Assembly: GCF_904846185.1 (NCBI RefSeq)
Contig: NZ_CAJGZQ010000018.1
Location: forward strand, 1-64,000
Direction of reading: 5' to 3'
Source: Psychrobacter immobilis
Lineage (GTDB): Bacteria > Pseudomonadota > Gammaproteobacteria > Pseudomonadales > Moraxellaceae
Length of the DNA: 64,000 nucleotides
Shown here: positions 1 to 8,630 of the stretch, one piece after another
Layout of the letters: each line of letters opens with the position of its first letter
How positions within the stretch are numbered: position 1 is the first letter of the stretch
Made by a program: the position numbers and the translations under genes
Notes under the pieces: model-generated
The model's input: the letters and a program-made list of their open reading frames with translations, nothing else
Database searches by the model: none
Told to the model about the DNA's origin: nothing

Positions 1-87
1 GCTTGCTGCTGTTCTGGCGGTTGAACCGGCAACAAATAACTCGATTAGTCTGTTTTGTTTATACCAACTTAGTTTGCTTTTTCTCAT
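1..87 (-). CDS. IS1595-type transposase, N-terminal fragment (cut by window edge)
   Basis: This reading frame starts at the ATG ending at position 87 and runs out of the window without a stop. Its 29 visible residues begin MRKSKLSWYKQ and continue with an LIELFVAGSTARTAA segment. That is the typical start of IS1016/IS1595 transposases, where a small helix-turn-helix or zinc-binding N-terminal domain precedes the DDE catalytic domain. The catalytic part is outside the window, so it cannot be judged whether the gene is intact. Confidence 0.6.
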   Translation of the reverse strand, partial: MRKSKLSWYKQNRLIELFVAGSTARTAAS

Positions 88-127
88 AGTGCTATCCTAA
101 ATAATTTTACTTATCTAGGACAGCCCC
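1..127 (-). mobile_element. Partial IS1595-family insertion sequence, left end
   Basis: Only the first part of the element is inside the window. Read on the minus strand, it begins with a terminal motif GGGGCTGTCCTAGATAAGTA near 108-127, followed by a start codon at 87. The terminal motif and the encoded N-terminus resemble IS1016/IS1595 elements. The element end lies about 5 bases from the stop codon of the neighbouring minus-strand gene. The exact inverted repeat, the 8-bp target duplication expected for this family and the other end cannot be checked because the window starts inside the element. Confidence 0.6.
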
Positions 128-132
128 TTAAA

Positions 133-699
133 TTATATTAAACGTTTCTCATTGAATCGCTCAGGCCTTGGTTTTCCCTCATTATCACGGTACACGTCTG
201 CAATTAAATCCTCTCTATCGTCCCATAAAGGTAAACGTGCCGTTGCAACTAAACGGCCATGAAACTTATGCGGTGGATACTCTCCATCAATTTCATCATT
301 GATTTTAAAAAAGTGCTCTTCTCGATAATCGACGTAAGCATGCATTCTATTTTTAACATAGTTATTCCAATACCAGACTAGCTGTATAGCTGTGCGCGCG
401 GGCTGAGTAAACTGTTTTAAGTTGACTGTCAGCGCACGTTTTACTGGTTCGTCGTTAGGGAAAACTCTAATACGTTGCTCGATAACTTCTTCTTTTGTTT
501 CTGCGTACTCAAACACACCGCCAAACGCAATAAACTTTTTAAAGTCTTTCAAATACATAACACCGAGCGATAATTCAGTGAATCTTGATAAATGAATAAT
601 TTCATCAGGTTGTTTTTTTGCTAATTTGCAAATCTCATCAAAAATTAATAGTCGACGGATTTGTAAAGGTATTCGTTCATCTTCGTAGACGTAGTCCAT
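133..699 (-). CDS. Hypothetical protein next to insertion sequence
   Basis: A 188-residue protein that I do not recognise. The start is well supported: an AAGGAG ribosome-binding site lies about seven bases upstream of the ATG on the minus strand. The sequence has no signal peptide and no membrane segment. It is rich in charged and aromatic residues, with a central IQLVWYWNNYVKNRMHAY segment and a charged, proline-containing C-terminus. The stop codon is only about five bases from the end of the neighbouring insertion sequence, so the native C-terminus could have been altered by that insertion. Together with the insertion sequence and the following DpnD-like gene it looks like an accessory patch. 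Confidence 0.6.
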   Translation of the reverse strand: MDYVYEDERIPLQIRRLLIFDEICKLAKKQPDEIIHLSRFTELSLGVMYLKDFKKFIAFGGVFEYAETKEEVIEQRIRVFPNDEPVKRALTVNLKQFTQPARTAIQLVWYWNNYVKNRMHAYVDYREEHFFKINDEIDGEYPPHKFHGRLVATARLPLWDDREDLIADVYRDNEGKPRPERFNEKRLI

Positions 700-854
700 G
701 GATATCTCTCCTTATCAAAACACTATCATTGATCGATTTTCCTTATCGCACAAGGCTTTGTCACAAAAGACGATCACTTCTTTTTAAGCGCCTTTGTTAA
801 CTTAGCGGATATGAATGCTAAAGAAATTTTAATAAGGGTATATTGGAAATAGTG

Positions 855-1052
855 ATGATAAAAATAGATAAGAAATTGAAGATAGTTTTTCAGATAGAAA
901 TTGTTGAAACGCTAAGTAACATCGTAGAAGTTAACGCAGAGAACGAGCAAGAAGCACTATCAAAAGTGCGAGATATGTATCGAAACGAGGAAGTTATTTT
1001 GTACGCAGATGACTTTATTGATACCAAGTTTAATATTTTTAAATACGATTAG
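855..1052 (+). CDS. DpnD/PcfM-family small protein
   Basis: A protein of about 65 residues. The pattern IEIVETLSNIVEV, then EQEALSKVRDMYRNEEVIL, then ADDFIDTKF, matches the small DpnD/PcfM family, first seen beside the DpnII restriction-modification genes and on conjugative plasmids. The molecular role of the family is not established. I chose the ATG at 855 because GGA lies seven bases upstream; TTG at 843 and GTG at 852 are in-frame alternatives. No restriction or methylase gene is visible nearby, so it appears to be an orphan within the accessory patch. The frame converges on pabC with only six bases between the two stops. Confidence 0.65.
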   Translation: MIKIDKKLKIVFQIEIVETLSNIVEVNAENEQEALSKVRDMYRNEEVILYADDFIDTKFNIFKYD

Positions 1053-1058
1053 AATCGC

Positions 1059-2006
1059 TTAAAATCTCACCATTTCACCCGATAATAATGTCAAACTGCT
1101 CATTGGCATGACACCGCGCAGCGCATTGCAAAAGAATAGCTTGCTTAAATGCGGTAGATCTTCCTCTTGCAAAGACCTGACAATGACGGGCTGCTCCGTA
1201 CCAGACAAAGCATCAATAATGACTTGCCGCATCACGCCAGCGACGCCAGATTTCGCCATCGAAGGTGTATACCATTGACCTTGATCTAAATAATTCGGAT
1301 CATTTTTATTGATTTCTAAATGGCTTGCGGGTTTTGAGGATTGCTGCTCTGATAATTGATAAAATACATTGCTCATCGTACCTTCAACCCAACGACCACT
1401 CATATCTTGTAGCAGCCCCTCACTGATGCTTGGTTTGATATTGTCTTCCGATACTTGGGCTTTGATGACTTGTAACTCACCACTTGCCAGCACATTGTCG
1501 AGACGATTGAGGCTTTTGAGTCCTGCTAATGGTGGCGGTAAGCAGGCAAGTTGCGAAGATAGGCAAATGGCAGAACTGATAGGCTGCATCGGGATTAAGC
1601 ACCCATCAGGCAAGCGTAATTGCTCAGTTGTAGTAACGGTCATCGCAGAGGATTTTAGCCAAATCTCACAAGCGCTACCAGACGTGGTTGGCACATAGCC
1701 ATAACCACGGACATCTTGCACGGCGCGAGTCACCATCAGTTTCAGCATGCCTTGTTGTAGTTGCTCGGCATGCGTCTGCAATAAAGCCATGACAGAATGA
1801 CTGTCTAATTCAAGTTGTAAAGCTTCAGCATGGGAAACAAGGCGCTGCTGATGATAAGCCAACCACAGTATCTGCCCATCGATGACCCCCATCGTGGTAA
1901 AAAATCCATCGCCATATGCCAACCCACGATTGTCTAGCGATACTGTGTCTGAGATATCCGTCGTAGCACTTGATGGATGTATGCATAGCCAATTATTGAG
2001 CGGCAT
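1059..2006 (-). CDS. pabC: Aminodeoxychorismate lyase (PabC)
   Basis: A class IV pyridoxal-phosphate enzyme that cleaves 4-amino-4-deoxychorismate to p-aminobenzoate and pyruvate for folate synthesis in the cytoplasm. The N-terminal segment RGLAYGDGFFTTM is the family signature. The lysine in GLKSLNRLDNVLA is the likely Schiff-base residue, and the EGTMSNVF segment follows as in related enzymes. The protein is about 315 residues, longer than typical (about 270), owing to small inserts. The ATG at 2006 gives a family-like N-terminus; GTG at 2018 is an alternative with a better-spaced AAGAAG. It lies directly downstream of a lipoprotein gene and is probably co-transcribed with it. Confidence 0.88.
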   Translation of the reverse strand: MPLNNWLCIHPSSATTDISDTVSLDNRGLAYGDGFFTTMGVIDGQILWLAYHQQRLVSHAEALQLELDSHSVMALLQTHAEQLQQGMLKLMVTRAVQDVRGYGYVPTTSGSACEIWLKSSAMTVTTTEQLRLPDGCLIPMQPISSAICLSSQLACLPPPLAGLKSLNRLDNVLASGELQVIKAQVSEDNIKPSISEGLLQDMSGRWVEGTMSNVFYQLSEQQSSKPASHLEINKNDPNYLDQGQWYTPSMAKSGVAGVMRQVIIDALSGTEQPVIVRSLQEEDLPHLSKLFFCNALRGVMPMSSLTLLSGEMVRF

Positions 2007-2021
2007 GATAGCGAGCACAGC

Positions 2022-2705
2022 TTACTTCTTATCTGTTTGGGCAGCAGATTTATTGATGACCAACATACAACTGTAGAACTCACATTTTGCCAGTTCTATT
2101 TTTTGACCACCGATGACTTTATTTTTGATAATTTGACCATTAAGCATATCAGAAATCAGTTGTCCGCCCTCCTCACCCATCAGTTGGCGGGCAAGCTTAT
2201 GCGCTTTTTCGGCATGGTTTTGACTTATCTCTTTTTCTTTATCAGAGTCAGTAGGATTGGCAAAGTACCAGCCCAGTTCGAGATATTTTTCAGAATCAAT
2301 CAGATCCAAATACGGCGCATCGGTATCCATAAAACGATATTTGGCGGCTGGATTACTGGCATAGTCGAGGCTGTTCTCGTCAGTGATCATCACCTTACCA
2401 AAAGTCGCTTTGATCTCATCTAAATTATCGACGGTCAGTGACGCTACATTTTTAGTGCCCCATCCTGCAACGTCATATTTCACTTGTGTACCTTGCTGAG
2501 CAGTAGCGCCGTCTAAATCGGCGTTCGGCGCAGCATTGTCCTGTACTAGCGCATCGTCAGCGACGCTTTGCTCGCTCATATCGGCATCTTGGTTTTGGGC
2601 GTCGTCTTTACTGCTATCACAGCCACTGAGCGACACGCCGACTGCCATTATCGTACCGACCAAGAGGGTCTGTAGGCTATTATTCCACATGGGCAATTTA
2701 CTCAC
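2022..2705 (-). CDS. Predicted lipoprotein of unknown function
   Basis: A protein of about 225 residues that begins with a hydrophobic signal sequence ending in a lipobox (VSLSGC), so the cysteine should be lipidated. This is followed by an acidic, Ala/Asp/Gln-rich linker of about 45 residues and then a folded domain with a WYFANPTDSDKEKE segment and a late Cys pair (KCEFYSC). I do not recognise the domain. The start is uncertain: GTG at 2705 gives a lysine-containing n-region, while ATG at 2690 would shorten it by five residues. The stop is a few bases upstream of pabC, suggesting one transcript, although no functional link to folate is evident. Confidence 0.7.
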   Translation of the reverse strand: MSKLPMWNNSLQTLLVGTIMAVGVSLSGCDSSKDDAQNQDADMSEQSVADDALVQDNAAPNADLDGATAQQGTQVKYDVAGWGTKNVASLTVDNLDEIKATFGKVMITDENSLDYASNPAAKYRFMDTDAPYLDLIDSEKYLELGWYFANPTDSDKEKEISQNHAEKAHKLARQLMGEEGGQLISDMLNGQIIKNKVIGGQKIELAKCEFYSCMLVINKSAAQTDKK

Positions 2706-3134
2706 ACTTTTAGATGATTCTCAAAATAGTATTAACGAGCAGGCAGATAGGCCGCTGATAATGGACATTATATTTTATAAACAAGCGTTCTTATACTTGG
2801 TATTTTATGACTCAGTTTGTTATGTCAGTTTGTTATGACTTGGTTTTTGACAGTTCAGTTACTGATAGTTATGCAACTGCTAAAATATCAATATAAAATT
2901 TTCATACTCTCTAGTTTACCCAACTGCTTAACACTTGACCACCCTTTACGTTACGGATAACGCTCCCAGACAGTACAGATTTGTTAAAGATATAATCTGT
3001 CAAAAAACCTACCTATTCAAGTGTTTACTCGTTAGACCACCGATTTGTCAAATATCGCGTTATCCCTTATGATGATTGTATATCGATGCCCTTCTACTGA
3101 TTAATTTTTGCCTCTTATCGCAAGCAGACCTATT
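2706..3134. other. Intergenic region between divergent lipoprotein gene and aroE
   Basis: About 430 bases, AT-rich, presumably with promoters for both directions. The only structure I see is a direct repeat of CAGTTTGTTATG at 2813-2824 and 2826-2837. No small gene or RNA gene is apparent. Confidence 0.5.
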
Positions 3135-3995
3135 ATGACCCAGCATTTTATCGTTATCGGTAATCCCATTGCCCACAGTAAATCCCCTGAAATTCATACG
3201 TTATTTGCAGCGCAGACGGGCATTGAGATTAGCTATCAACGCCAATATTGCCCCGATGATGCAGCCAGTTTTACCGCGGTGCTTGAGGCATTTTTTCAGG
3301 GCGGCGGTGTTGGAGCCAACGTAACTGTACCTTTTAAACAAATCGCTTATGACTGCTGCGCGGCGCGCGGTGGTTTATCAGAGCATGCCAAAGTTGCAGG
3401 CGCAGTCAATACGCTGTTACTAAATAAAGCGCTGGTAAAAAGTGGCGTGCCAATCACCGAGGCATTGTATGGCGATAATACCGACGGACAAGGACTGGTC
3501 AATCACATCGTAAGTTTGGGTTGGCCATTGAATGGTGCACGTGTGGCACTCATTGGTGCAGGCGGCGCAGCCCGTGGAGTGATATTGCCATTAATTGAAG
3601 CTGGTATCGCACATCTTACGATTGCCAATCGCACGCTGAGCAAGGCAACAGATTTAGTCACTGAGCTTAGCGCGGCAAGCACTGCTATTCATGAGCAGCA
3701 GATTGAAACTTGTCGCACGGCGGATTTAAATGGACCGTTTGATATTATCATCAATGCGACTTCTATTGGTTTATCAGCAGATACGCTACCACTAAGCGAC
3801 ACGCTAAACGGTGATTATGCTTATGACATGATGTACGGACGCACGCTGCCGTTTCTGCAGCATTTTTCTGTGCGTGGCGCGCAGATTTCTGATGGTTATG
3901 GCATGCTCATCGGGCAAGCAGCGCTAAGTTTTGAGCGTTGGACAGGTCATACGATCGATGTTGCGCAAGCGACCGAAGCGTTACACAATCGTTAA
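3135..3995 (+). CDS. aroE: Shikimate dehydrogenase (AroE)
   Basis: NADPH-dependent reduction of 3-dehydroshikimate to shikimate in aromatic amino acid synthesis. All signatures are present in order: SKSPEIH (shikimate binding) near the N-terminus, NVTVPFK with the catalytic lysine, GDNTDGQG with the catalytic aspartate region, the Rossmann loop GAGGAARG, ANRT for NADP specificity, NATSIG, and YGMLIGQAA near the C-terminus. The length of 286 residues is slightly above the usual 270-275. The ATG at 3135 is preferred over the in-frame TTG at 3108 because the family N-terminus starts right there. A hairpin terminator follows. Confidence 0.95.
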   Translation: MTQHFIVIGNPIAHSKSPEIHTLFAAQTGIEISYQRQYCPDDAASFTAVLEAFFQGGGVGANVTVPFKQIAYDCCAARGGLSEHAKVAGAVNTLLLNKALVKSGVPITEALYGDNTDGQGLVNHIVSLGWPLNGARVALIGAGGAARGVILPLIEAGIAHLTIANRTLSKATDLVTELSAASTAIHEQQIETCRTADLNGPFDIIINATSIGLSADTLPLSDTLNGDYAYDMMYGRTLPFLQHFSVRGAQISDGYGMLIGQAALSFERWTGHTIDVAQATEALHNR

Positions 3996-4013
3996 TCGAA
4001 AATTGATATGAAA

Positions 4014-4044
4014 AAAGTCGCATGAACTTAGCTCATGCGACTTT
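4014..4044. terminator. Bidirectional hairpin terminator between aroE and FUSC gene
   Basis: A perfect 12-bp stem (AAAGTCGCATGA / TCATGCGACTTT) with a 7-base loop lies between two convergent genes. The A-tract on its left becomes a T-tract for minus-strand transcripts, so it mainly serves the membrane protein gene and probably also aroE. Confidence 0.8.
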
Positions 4045-4090
4045 GATTAACACTTGATTTCAAACGTAATGGTGATTTGACACTCATCAA

Positions 4091-5218
4091 TTAGCCAAAG
4101 CGCGCCAGCAGCCAGTTTTCGATACGCCGTAGTGGTATGCGTAAGTTGGTTGAATGCATTACTACTCCGCCGCTCAGACCCACCAAGCAGCCAATCACGG
4201 TATCAAAAAGGCGCGTGCGAATCACTTCTTGATATGCAGACTCAGAAAACGGTAGGCCACTGCCGTATTCTGCAATAAATATCGTCAGCGGCGTGATAAA
4301 TATGACTGCCAAACCATAATGTCGATCCACCAACGTCTCGATACAAAGCATCATCGTCAGTATCGCCAGTGCGACACCCCATATTGATAATCCCCAAGAC
4401 AACATCCAACTCGCCAAAACCACACCCAATACTGTGCCAAGTAAACGATGTATTTGCTTAATCCACATGGTACGCAAATGAATACCTTGGATAATCAAAA
4501 AGCAGCTAACTGCTGCCCAATAGGGGTTGGACAGCTGTAAAGTAACGGCGATGAGCAAGGCTAAACTGACAAAACTGGCGACAATCACACTTTCAGTAAT
4601 GGTATCTGGCTCGTAGCTATAAATAGGCGTCGGCGTCGCTGGGCGCGTCGCCAGTAAAAATAACGAATACAGCAATGCCATCACTAAAGCAAAGCTACTG
4701 CCAAGCATCACCAGTCCAGTTGCACGTAAGATGTCTTCCAAAGGCAACGGTATAAATAGCGCAATAGCACCTGCCATCATCACAAAAAGTCCCGCTGGCG
4801 GTGGCTGACGATAATAACGTCCAAAAATCACAATACCAAACGCCATGAGCGTAAATATCGGCAGCTTTAATAGCGGGACTTGCTGAGCAATTAGACCGAG
4901 CGCAAAGCACAGCGACATGGCAAAACCCCAAGCCATCACCGTTACCAATCGATACGGCAGCTTGCCCACTAACGGTATATTCAAAATAACCATTGCCCCC
5001 AAGGACGCTTTAATGCCTGACGATAAAGCACCAAAATAAGCGCCCACAAACACGGGGAAGCTAATCGCAATCGCCGCGATAATTGGCATATGCCACGGTC
5101 TCTTACTACGGTTCACTGTCAGCAGATGCGCCAGCTCCCCATCAATTAAAGCCTTTATGCGAGCAAATAACGCTGTCAGCCAAGATGCTCGCGTTGCCTC
5201 ACGCTTGGATGCGCTCAT
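4091..5218 (-). CDS. FUSC-family inner membrane protein
   Basis: A 375-residue integral membrane protein with two blocks of hydrophobic helices separated by a hydrophilic stretch (TRPATPTPIYSYEPDTITES) near the middle. The second block starts with the NPYWAAVSCFLIIQG segment, typical of the fusaric-acid-resistance-like (FUSC/YccS) fold. Such proteins are proposed aromatic-acid or drug exporters, but this one is a short, stand-alone membrane module without the large soluble domain of AaeB/YccS, and no HlyD-type adaptor gene is adjacent. The substrate cannot be inferred. It faces aroE across a shared terminator. Confidence 0.8.
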   Translation of the reverse strand: MSASKREATRASWLTALFARIKALIDGELAHLLTVNRSKRPWHMPIIAAIAISFPVFVGAYFGALSSGIKASLGAMVILNIPLVGKLPYRLVTVMAWGFAMSLCFALGLIAQQVPLLKLPIFTLMAFGIVIFGRYYRQPPPAGLFVMMAGAIALFIPLPLEDILRATGLVMLGSSFALVMALLYSLFLLATRPATPTPIYSYEPDTITESVIVASFVSLALLIAVTLQLSNPYWAAVSCFLIIQGIHLRTMWIKQIHRLLGTVLGVVLASWMLSWGLSIWGVALAILTMMLCIETLVDRHYGLAVIFITPLTIFIAEYGSGLPFSESAYQEVIRTRLFDTVIGCLVGLSGGVVMHSTNLRIPLRRIENWLLARFG

Positions 5219-5616
5219 AATTGGCTTTCCTTATATCGTAAATGCAGTTAAAAAATGTTTTTCTGATACGGCCACATCTATCATAGATAGCTACTTAACC
5301 ACAGACACTAATAAAAATCGAATTCATCAATACATAAATTAATGTTTTGATTTAAAATATTAATTATGAATATTAGTTATTAGTTATATATTTGTCGCTA
5401 TAGAAGATTTATACTGACAGTAACGCCGCGACAGCTGTTTTTTATCAAGGATGCCTTAAAGGCAATCAAAATGGATGAGCTGTTTTTGATAAATCTGAAT
5501 GACGAGCCGTGATATCGTCTATTCTTACCCCAAATGATTAAACACCCTTTTGCATGAAACGTGGCTCAAATACCGAGCTAGCCATTTATGATAGCGAATA
5601 ACTAAAGAGAGCGACT
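5219..5616. other. Divergent intergenic region upstream of acyl-CoA dehydrogenase
   Basis: About 400 AT-rich bases between divergent genes. I see an imperfect direct repeat of GCTGTTTTT followed by TATCAAG or GATAAATC at about 5434 and 5478, but no RNA gene or convincing small reading frame. Promoters for both directions are expected here. Confidence 0.4.
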
Positions 5617-7437
5617 ATGTTAACTTACAAAGCACCTTTACGTGATATCAAGTTTTTAATAAATGATGTTTTCGACTTTCAAACTCATTATAAAGATTTG
5701 GATAATGGCGAAAATGCCGATCCTGAAACCGTTGATATGATTCTTCAAGGGATGGCAGATTTTGCTGAAAATGTCTTAGCGCCTTTATATCAACCAGCAG
5801 ATGCTGAAGGTTGTCATTTTGAAAATGGTGTGGTCACAACCCCTAAAGGCTTTAAAGAAGCTTATGATCAATTTGTAGAAGGCGGCTGGCAAGGTATTTC
5901 TTACCCTGAAGAGTACGGCGGTATGAATTTACCGACCTCATTGAACTTAATTAAAGCTGAAATGATCGGTACGGCGAACTGGCCATGGGCAATGTATCCT
6001 GGTCTATCAACTGGCTGTATCAATACCATTATGCAATATGGTACCGATGAGCAAAAAGAAACCTACTTGCATAAATTGGTCGAAGGCTCTTGGGCAGGCA
6101 CCATGTGCTTGACTGAACCACAATGTGGTACGGATCTGGGTCAAGTTAAGTCTAAAGCCATTCCACAAGATGACGGCTCTTATAAGCTTAGCGGTACTAA
6201 GATTTTCATCTCAAGTGGTGAGCATGATTTAACGGAAAACATCGTTCATATTGTGCTTGCACGTTTGCCAAATGCACCAGAAGGCACACGCGGTATCTCA
6301 TTATTTATCGTACCGAAATTCTTACCAACTACTGAAGGTGAAATTGGCGAGCGTAATGGCGTGACTTGTGGATCGATCGAACACAAAATGGGCATTAGCT
6401 CATCGGCTACTTGTGTGTTGAACTTTGATGATGCCGTGGGTTACTTAATTGGTGAGCCGAACAAAGGTCTAAAAGCTATGTTCACCTTTATGAACACAGC
6501 CCGTATTGGTACTGGTATCCAAGGTTTGGCGCATACTGAATTGTCATTCCAAAACGCGCTGCCGTATGCAAAAGATCGCCGTTCTATGCGCACCTTATCA
6601 GGCACAAAAGAGCCTGAAAAAGTTGCTGATGCCATCATCAACCATGCTGACGTACGTCGTATGCTATTGACCCAAAAAGCCTTTGCCGAAGGCGGTCGTT
6701 CGATGATTTATCATTCTGCGCGCTATGCCGATAAAATGGCACAAGGTATCATCAATGGCGATGATGAAGAGTTTGAAAAATGGGATGACAAATTGGGTTT
6801 CTACACACCAATCCTAAAAGGCTTCCTAACTGAGCTAGGTATCGAAGCGGCCAAACACGGTCAGCAAGTCTATGGCGGTCATGGTTATATCAAAGAATGG
6901 GGCATGGAGCTAATTGCTCGTGATGCTCGTATCGCCACCATGTACGAAGGTACAACTGGTATTCAAGCATTGGATTTACTCGGTCGTAAAGTGATCTTGC
7001 AGTCTAAAGGTAAAATCATCCGTGATTACACCTCAAGCATTATGAAATGGTGTGGTGAGTATGCACTTGATAAAGACATGCGTAAATTCGTTTGGGCGCT
7101 CACCAAGCTATGTGCTGAGTGGAATACACTAACCGTGCGCTTGATGCTAATGGCACGTAAAGATCGTGAAATCATCTCTGCTGCATCAGACGATTTCTTG
7201 ATGTACTCAGGCTATGTCATGATGGGTTATCATTGGGCGCGTATGGCAGCGGTCGCTTATGACAAGCTAGAAACTGGTGGTACTGAATCACCAGAATTCT
7301 ACAAAGCTAAGATCCAAACGGCTGAATTCTACTTTGATAAGTTGTTACCACGTACCTCGGGGCATGCCGAAGCTATGGTTGCACCAAGTGACAGCATGAC
7401 AGCAATGAAGATTGAGAACTTTGCTTTTCTAGACTAA
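5617..7437 (+). CDS. Acyl-CoA dehydrogenase (long, DmdC/FadE-like type)
   Basis: A flavoprotein of 606 residues that oxidises an acyl-CoA to the enoyl-CoA. It has the N-terminal extension and the extra C-terminal domain of the long acyl-CoA dehydrogenases found in Acinetobacter and Pseudomonas and in DmdC (3-methylmercaptopropionyl-CoA dehydrogenase). CLTEPQCGTDLGQ (about 164-176) is the FAD/substrate segment. The ending GGHGYIKEWGMELIARDARI and then MYEGTTGIQALDL places the catalytic glutamate at about residue 444. The chain-length preference is unknown. An AAAGAGAG ribosome-binding site precedes the ATG and a strong terminator follows, so it is a single-gene unit. Confidence 0.9.
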   Translation: MLTYKAPLRDIKFLINDVFDFQTHYKDLDNGENADPETVDMILQGMADFAENVLAPLYQPADAEGCHFENGVVTTPKGFKEAYDQFVEGGWQGISYPEEYGGMNLPTSLNLIKAEMIGTANWPWAMYPGLSTGCINTIMQYGTDEQKETYLHKLVEGSWAGTMCLTEPQCGTDLGQVKSKAIPQDDGSYKLSGTKIFISSGEHDLTENIVHIVLARLPNAPEGTRGISLFIVPKFLPTTEGEIGERNGVTCGSIEHKMGISSSATCVLNFDDAVGYLIGEPNKGLKAMFTFMNTARIGTGIQGLAHTELSFQNALPYAKDRRSMRTLSGTKEPEKVADAIINHADVRRMLLTQKAFAEGGRSMIYHSARYADKMAQGIINGDDEEFEKWDDKLGFYTPILKGFLTELGIEAAKHGQQVYGGHGYIKEWGMELIARDARIATMYEGTTGIQALDLLGRKVILQSKGKIIRDYTSSIMKWCGEYALDKDMRKFVWALTKLCAEWNTLTVRLMLMARKDREIISAASDDFLMYSGYVMMGYHWARMAAVAYDKLETGGTESPEFYKAKIQTAEFYFDKLLPRTSGHAEAMVAPSDSMTAMKIENFAFLD

Positions 7438-7484
7438 GTTTTTTAGAATAAGATAGCATCACAATTAAGCAGTAATGAATAAGA

Positions 7485-7513
7485 AAAGCGCCTAGCATGT
7501 AGGCGCTTTTTTA
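7485..7513 (+). terminator. Rho-independent terminator after acyl-CoA dehydrogenase
   Basis: A 10-bp perfect stem (AAAGCGCCTA / TAGGCGCTTT) with loop GCATG, followed by a T run. Confidence 0.9.
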
Positions 7514-7628
7514 TGCTTAACTAAAAGTACAGACGTTCTCATTAAAGCCTATCGATAATAAATATACATCATAGATGACGGTTAACGAGTAACTCATTAT
7601 AGATAAACGGCCATTTTAGGAGCCAATC

Positions 7629-8111
7629 ATGTTATCCACTGATTATCAAAAAACTTCTTTAACCTCATCAGTTATACGAGTGCTACTGCTCAGTACGGCA
7701 CTGATCAGTTTTAGCGCAACTGGTGCTACGGAGCTGGCTAAAAACCCTGACACTCCTATTAGATTTGCCAAAGGCGCGATCAGTAGTACGGTCACTGGCA
7801 AATTAAACCCCAATGAAGATGAGCGCTGGTATCGCTTTGATGCCACCAGCTGGCAATATGCCGTTATTAATATTGCACCACTTACTGGTATGCCTGAGAC
7901 AGCCAATGTCGGCGTATTACATATGCCAAACGGTACACAAGATGGCAGCAAAGGCGGTATCGTGTATCAAGGCTGCCTACCCGCAACCGGAGAATATCGC
8001 TTACGCATTGCCCGCAACTTGATGGCGACTGAAGGCAAAACGGCTGGTTATAAGGTTGAGGTAATGATATTACCCACATATGCCAGTAAATCTCTATGTG
8101 AGTACTTATAA
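7629..8111 (+). CDS. Exported protein of unknown function, possible PPC-like beta-sandwich
   Basis: A 160-residue protein with an N-terminal signal peptide (hydrophobic LLLSTALISFSATGA, likely cleavage after Ala near residue 33). The mature part contains a WYRFDATSWQYAVINIAPL segment and a GEYRLRIAR...GYKVEVMI segment, a pattern like the small beta-sandwich of pre-peptidase C-terminal (PPC) domains. Two cysteines (in QGCLP and SLCEYL) could form a disulfide in the periplasm. An AGGAG site precedes the ATG. The partner or substrate is unknown. It is transcribed alone and converges on a tautomerase-family gene. Confidence 0.65.
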   Translation: MLSTDYQKTSLTSSVIRVLLLSTALISFSATGATELAKNPDTPIRFAKGAISSTVTGKLNPNEDERWYRFDATSWQYAVINIAPLTGMPETANVGVLHMPNGTQDGSKGGIVYQGCLPATGEYRLRIARNLMATEGKTAGYKVEVMILPTYASKSLCEYL

Positions 8112-8148
8112 CAATTGATGAATCGTTGTTTCGGACGATATAAGCATT

Positions 8149-8523
8149 TTAGCTACCCAGCATTTTTTTATGATACACCGCACTAATTTCTTCAACTTCC
8201 ACACATATCTGTAAGGCTGCTCGCCCTGATTGCTCTGCGCCTATCTCCTGCTCTATCGCCGTCACCAGCAGCCCTGCTAGCTGATTACGAATCACCATGT
8301 CACGACCAGTCATTAGTTTTAGATGCGCATAAATAAAGCCATACGCCTGCTCATCATCTTCAACGCCTACCAAAAATGTCTCAATGGGCACGATCCGTGC
8401 TTTAATATCAGTCGGCGTGCCAAAATGCCCACTGTCCCATAACGCTTTATTTAACGCTTTAAGCAATGATTCTTCATGAGCAATACTGACATTGGGCGTC
8501 ATTTGAATGGTTAGATGTGGCAT
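8149..8523 (-). CDS. 5-carboxymethyl-2-hydroxymuconate isomerase-like tautomerase
   Basis: A 124-residue protein starting Met-Pro, so the catalytic N-terminal proline of the tautomerase superfamily would be exposed after removal of the methionine. The segment lengths and motifs (MPHLTIQMTPNV at the start, FIYAHLKLMTGRD in the second half) fit the CHMI (HpaF/HpcD) family of the homoprotocatechuate pathway. None of the other hpa genes is nearby, so the physiological substrate is uncertain. An AAGGAC ribosome-binding site precedes the start. Confidence 0.8.
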   Translation of the reverse strand: MPHLTIQMTPNVSIAHEESLLKALNKALWDSGHFGTPTDIKARIVPIETFLVGVEDDEQAYGFIYAHLKLMTGRDMVIRNQLAGLLVTAIEQEIGAEQSGRAALQICVEVEEISAVYHKKMLGS

Positions 8524-8630
8524 GAATATGTCCTTATAAAATATGAGTGAGGGGATAAAATATTAGCCATCGTTTCAGGATTGATTGAACAGCCCGTTAG
8601 CGGCAACGATTTTTAGTCATCAGTAACTTT

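Noticed and set aside
1041..1054. Small CGATT/AATCG stem between the DpnD-like gene and pabC
   Set aside because: Five base pairs with a two-base loop and no T-tract; too weak for a terminator call.
2813..2837. CAGTTTGTTATG twice upstream of aroE
   Set aside because: Only two short copies in AT-rich DNA; not enough to claim a regulatory site.
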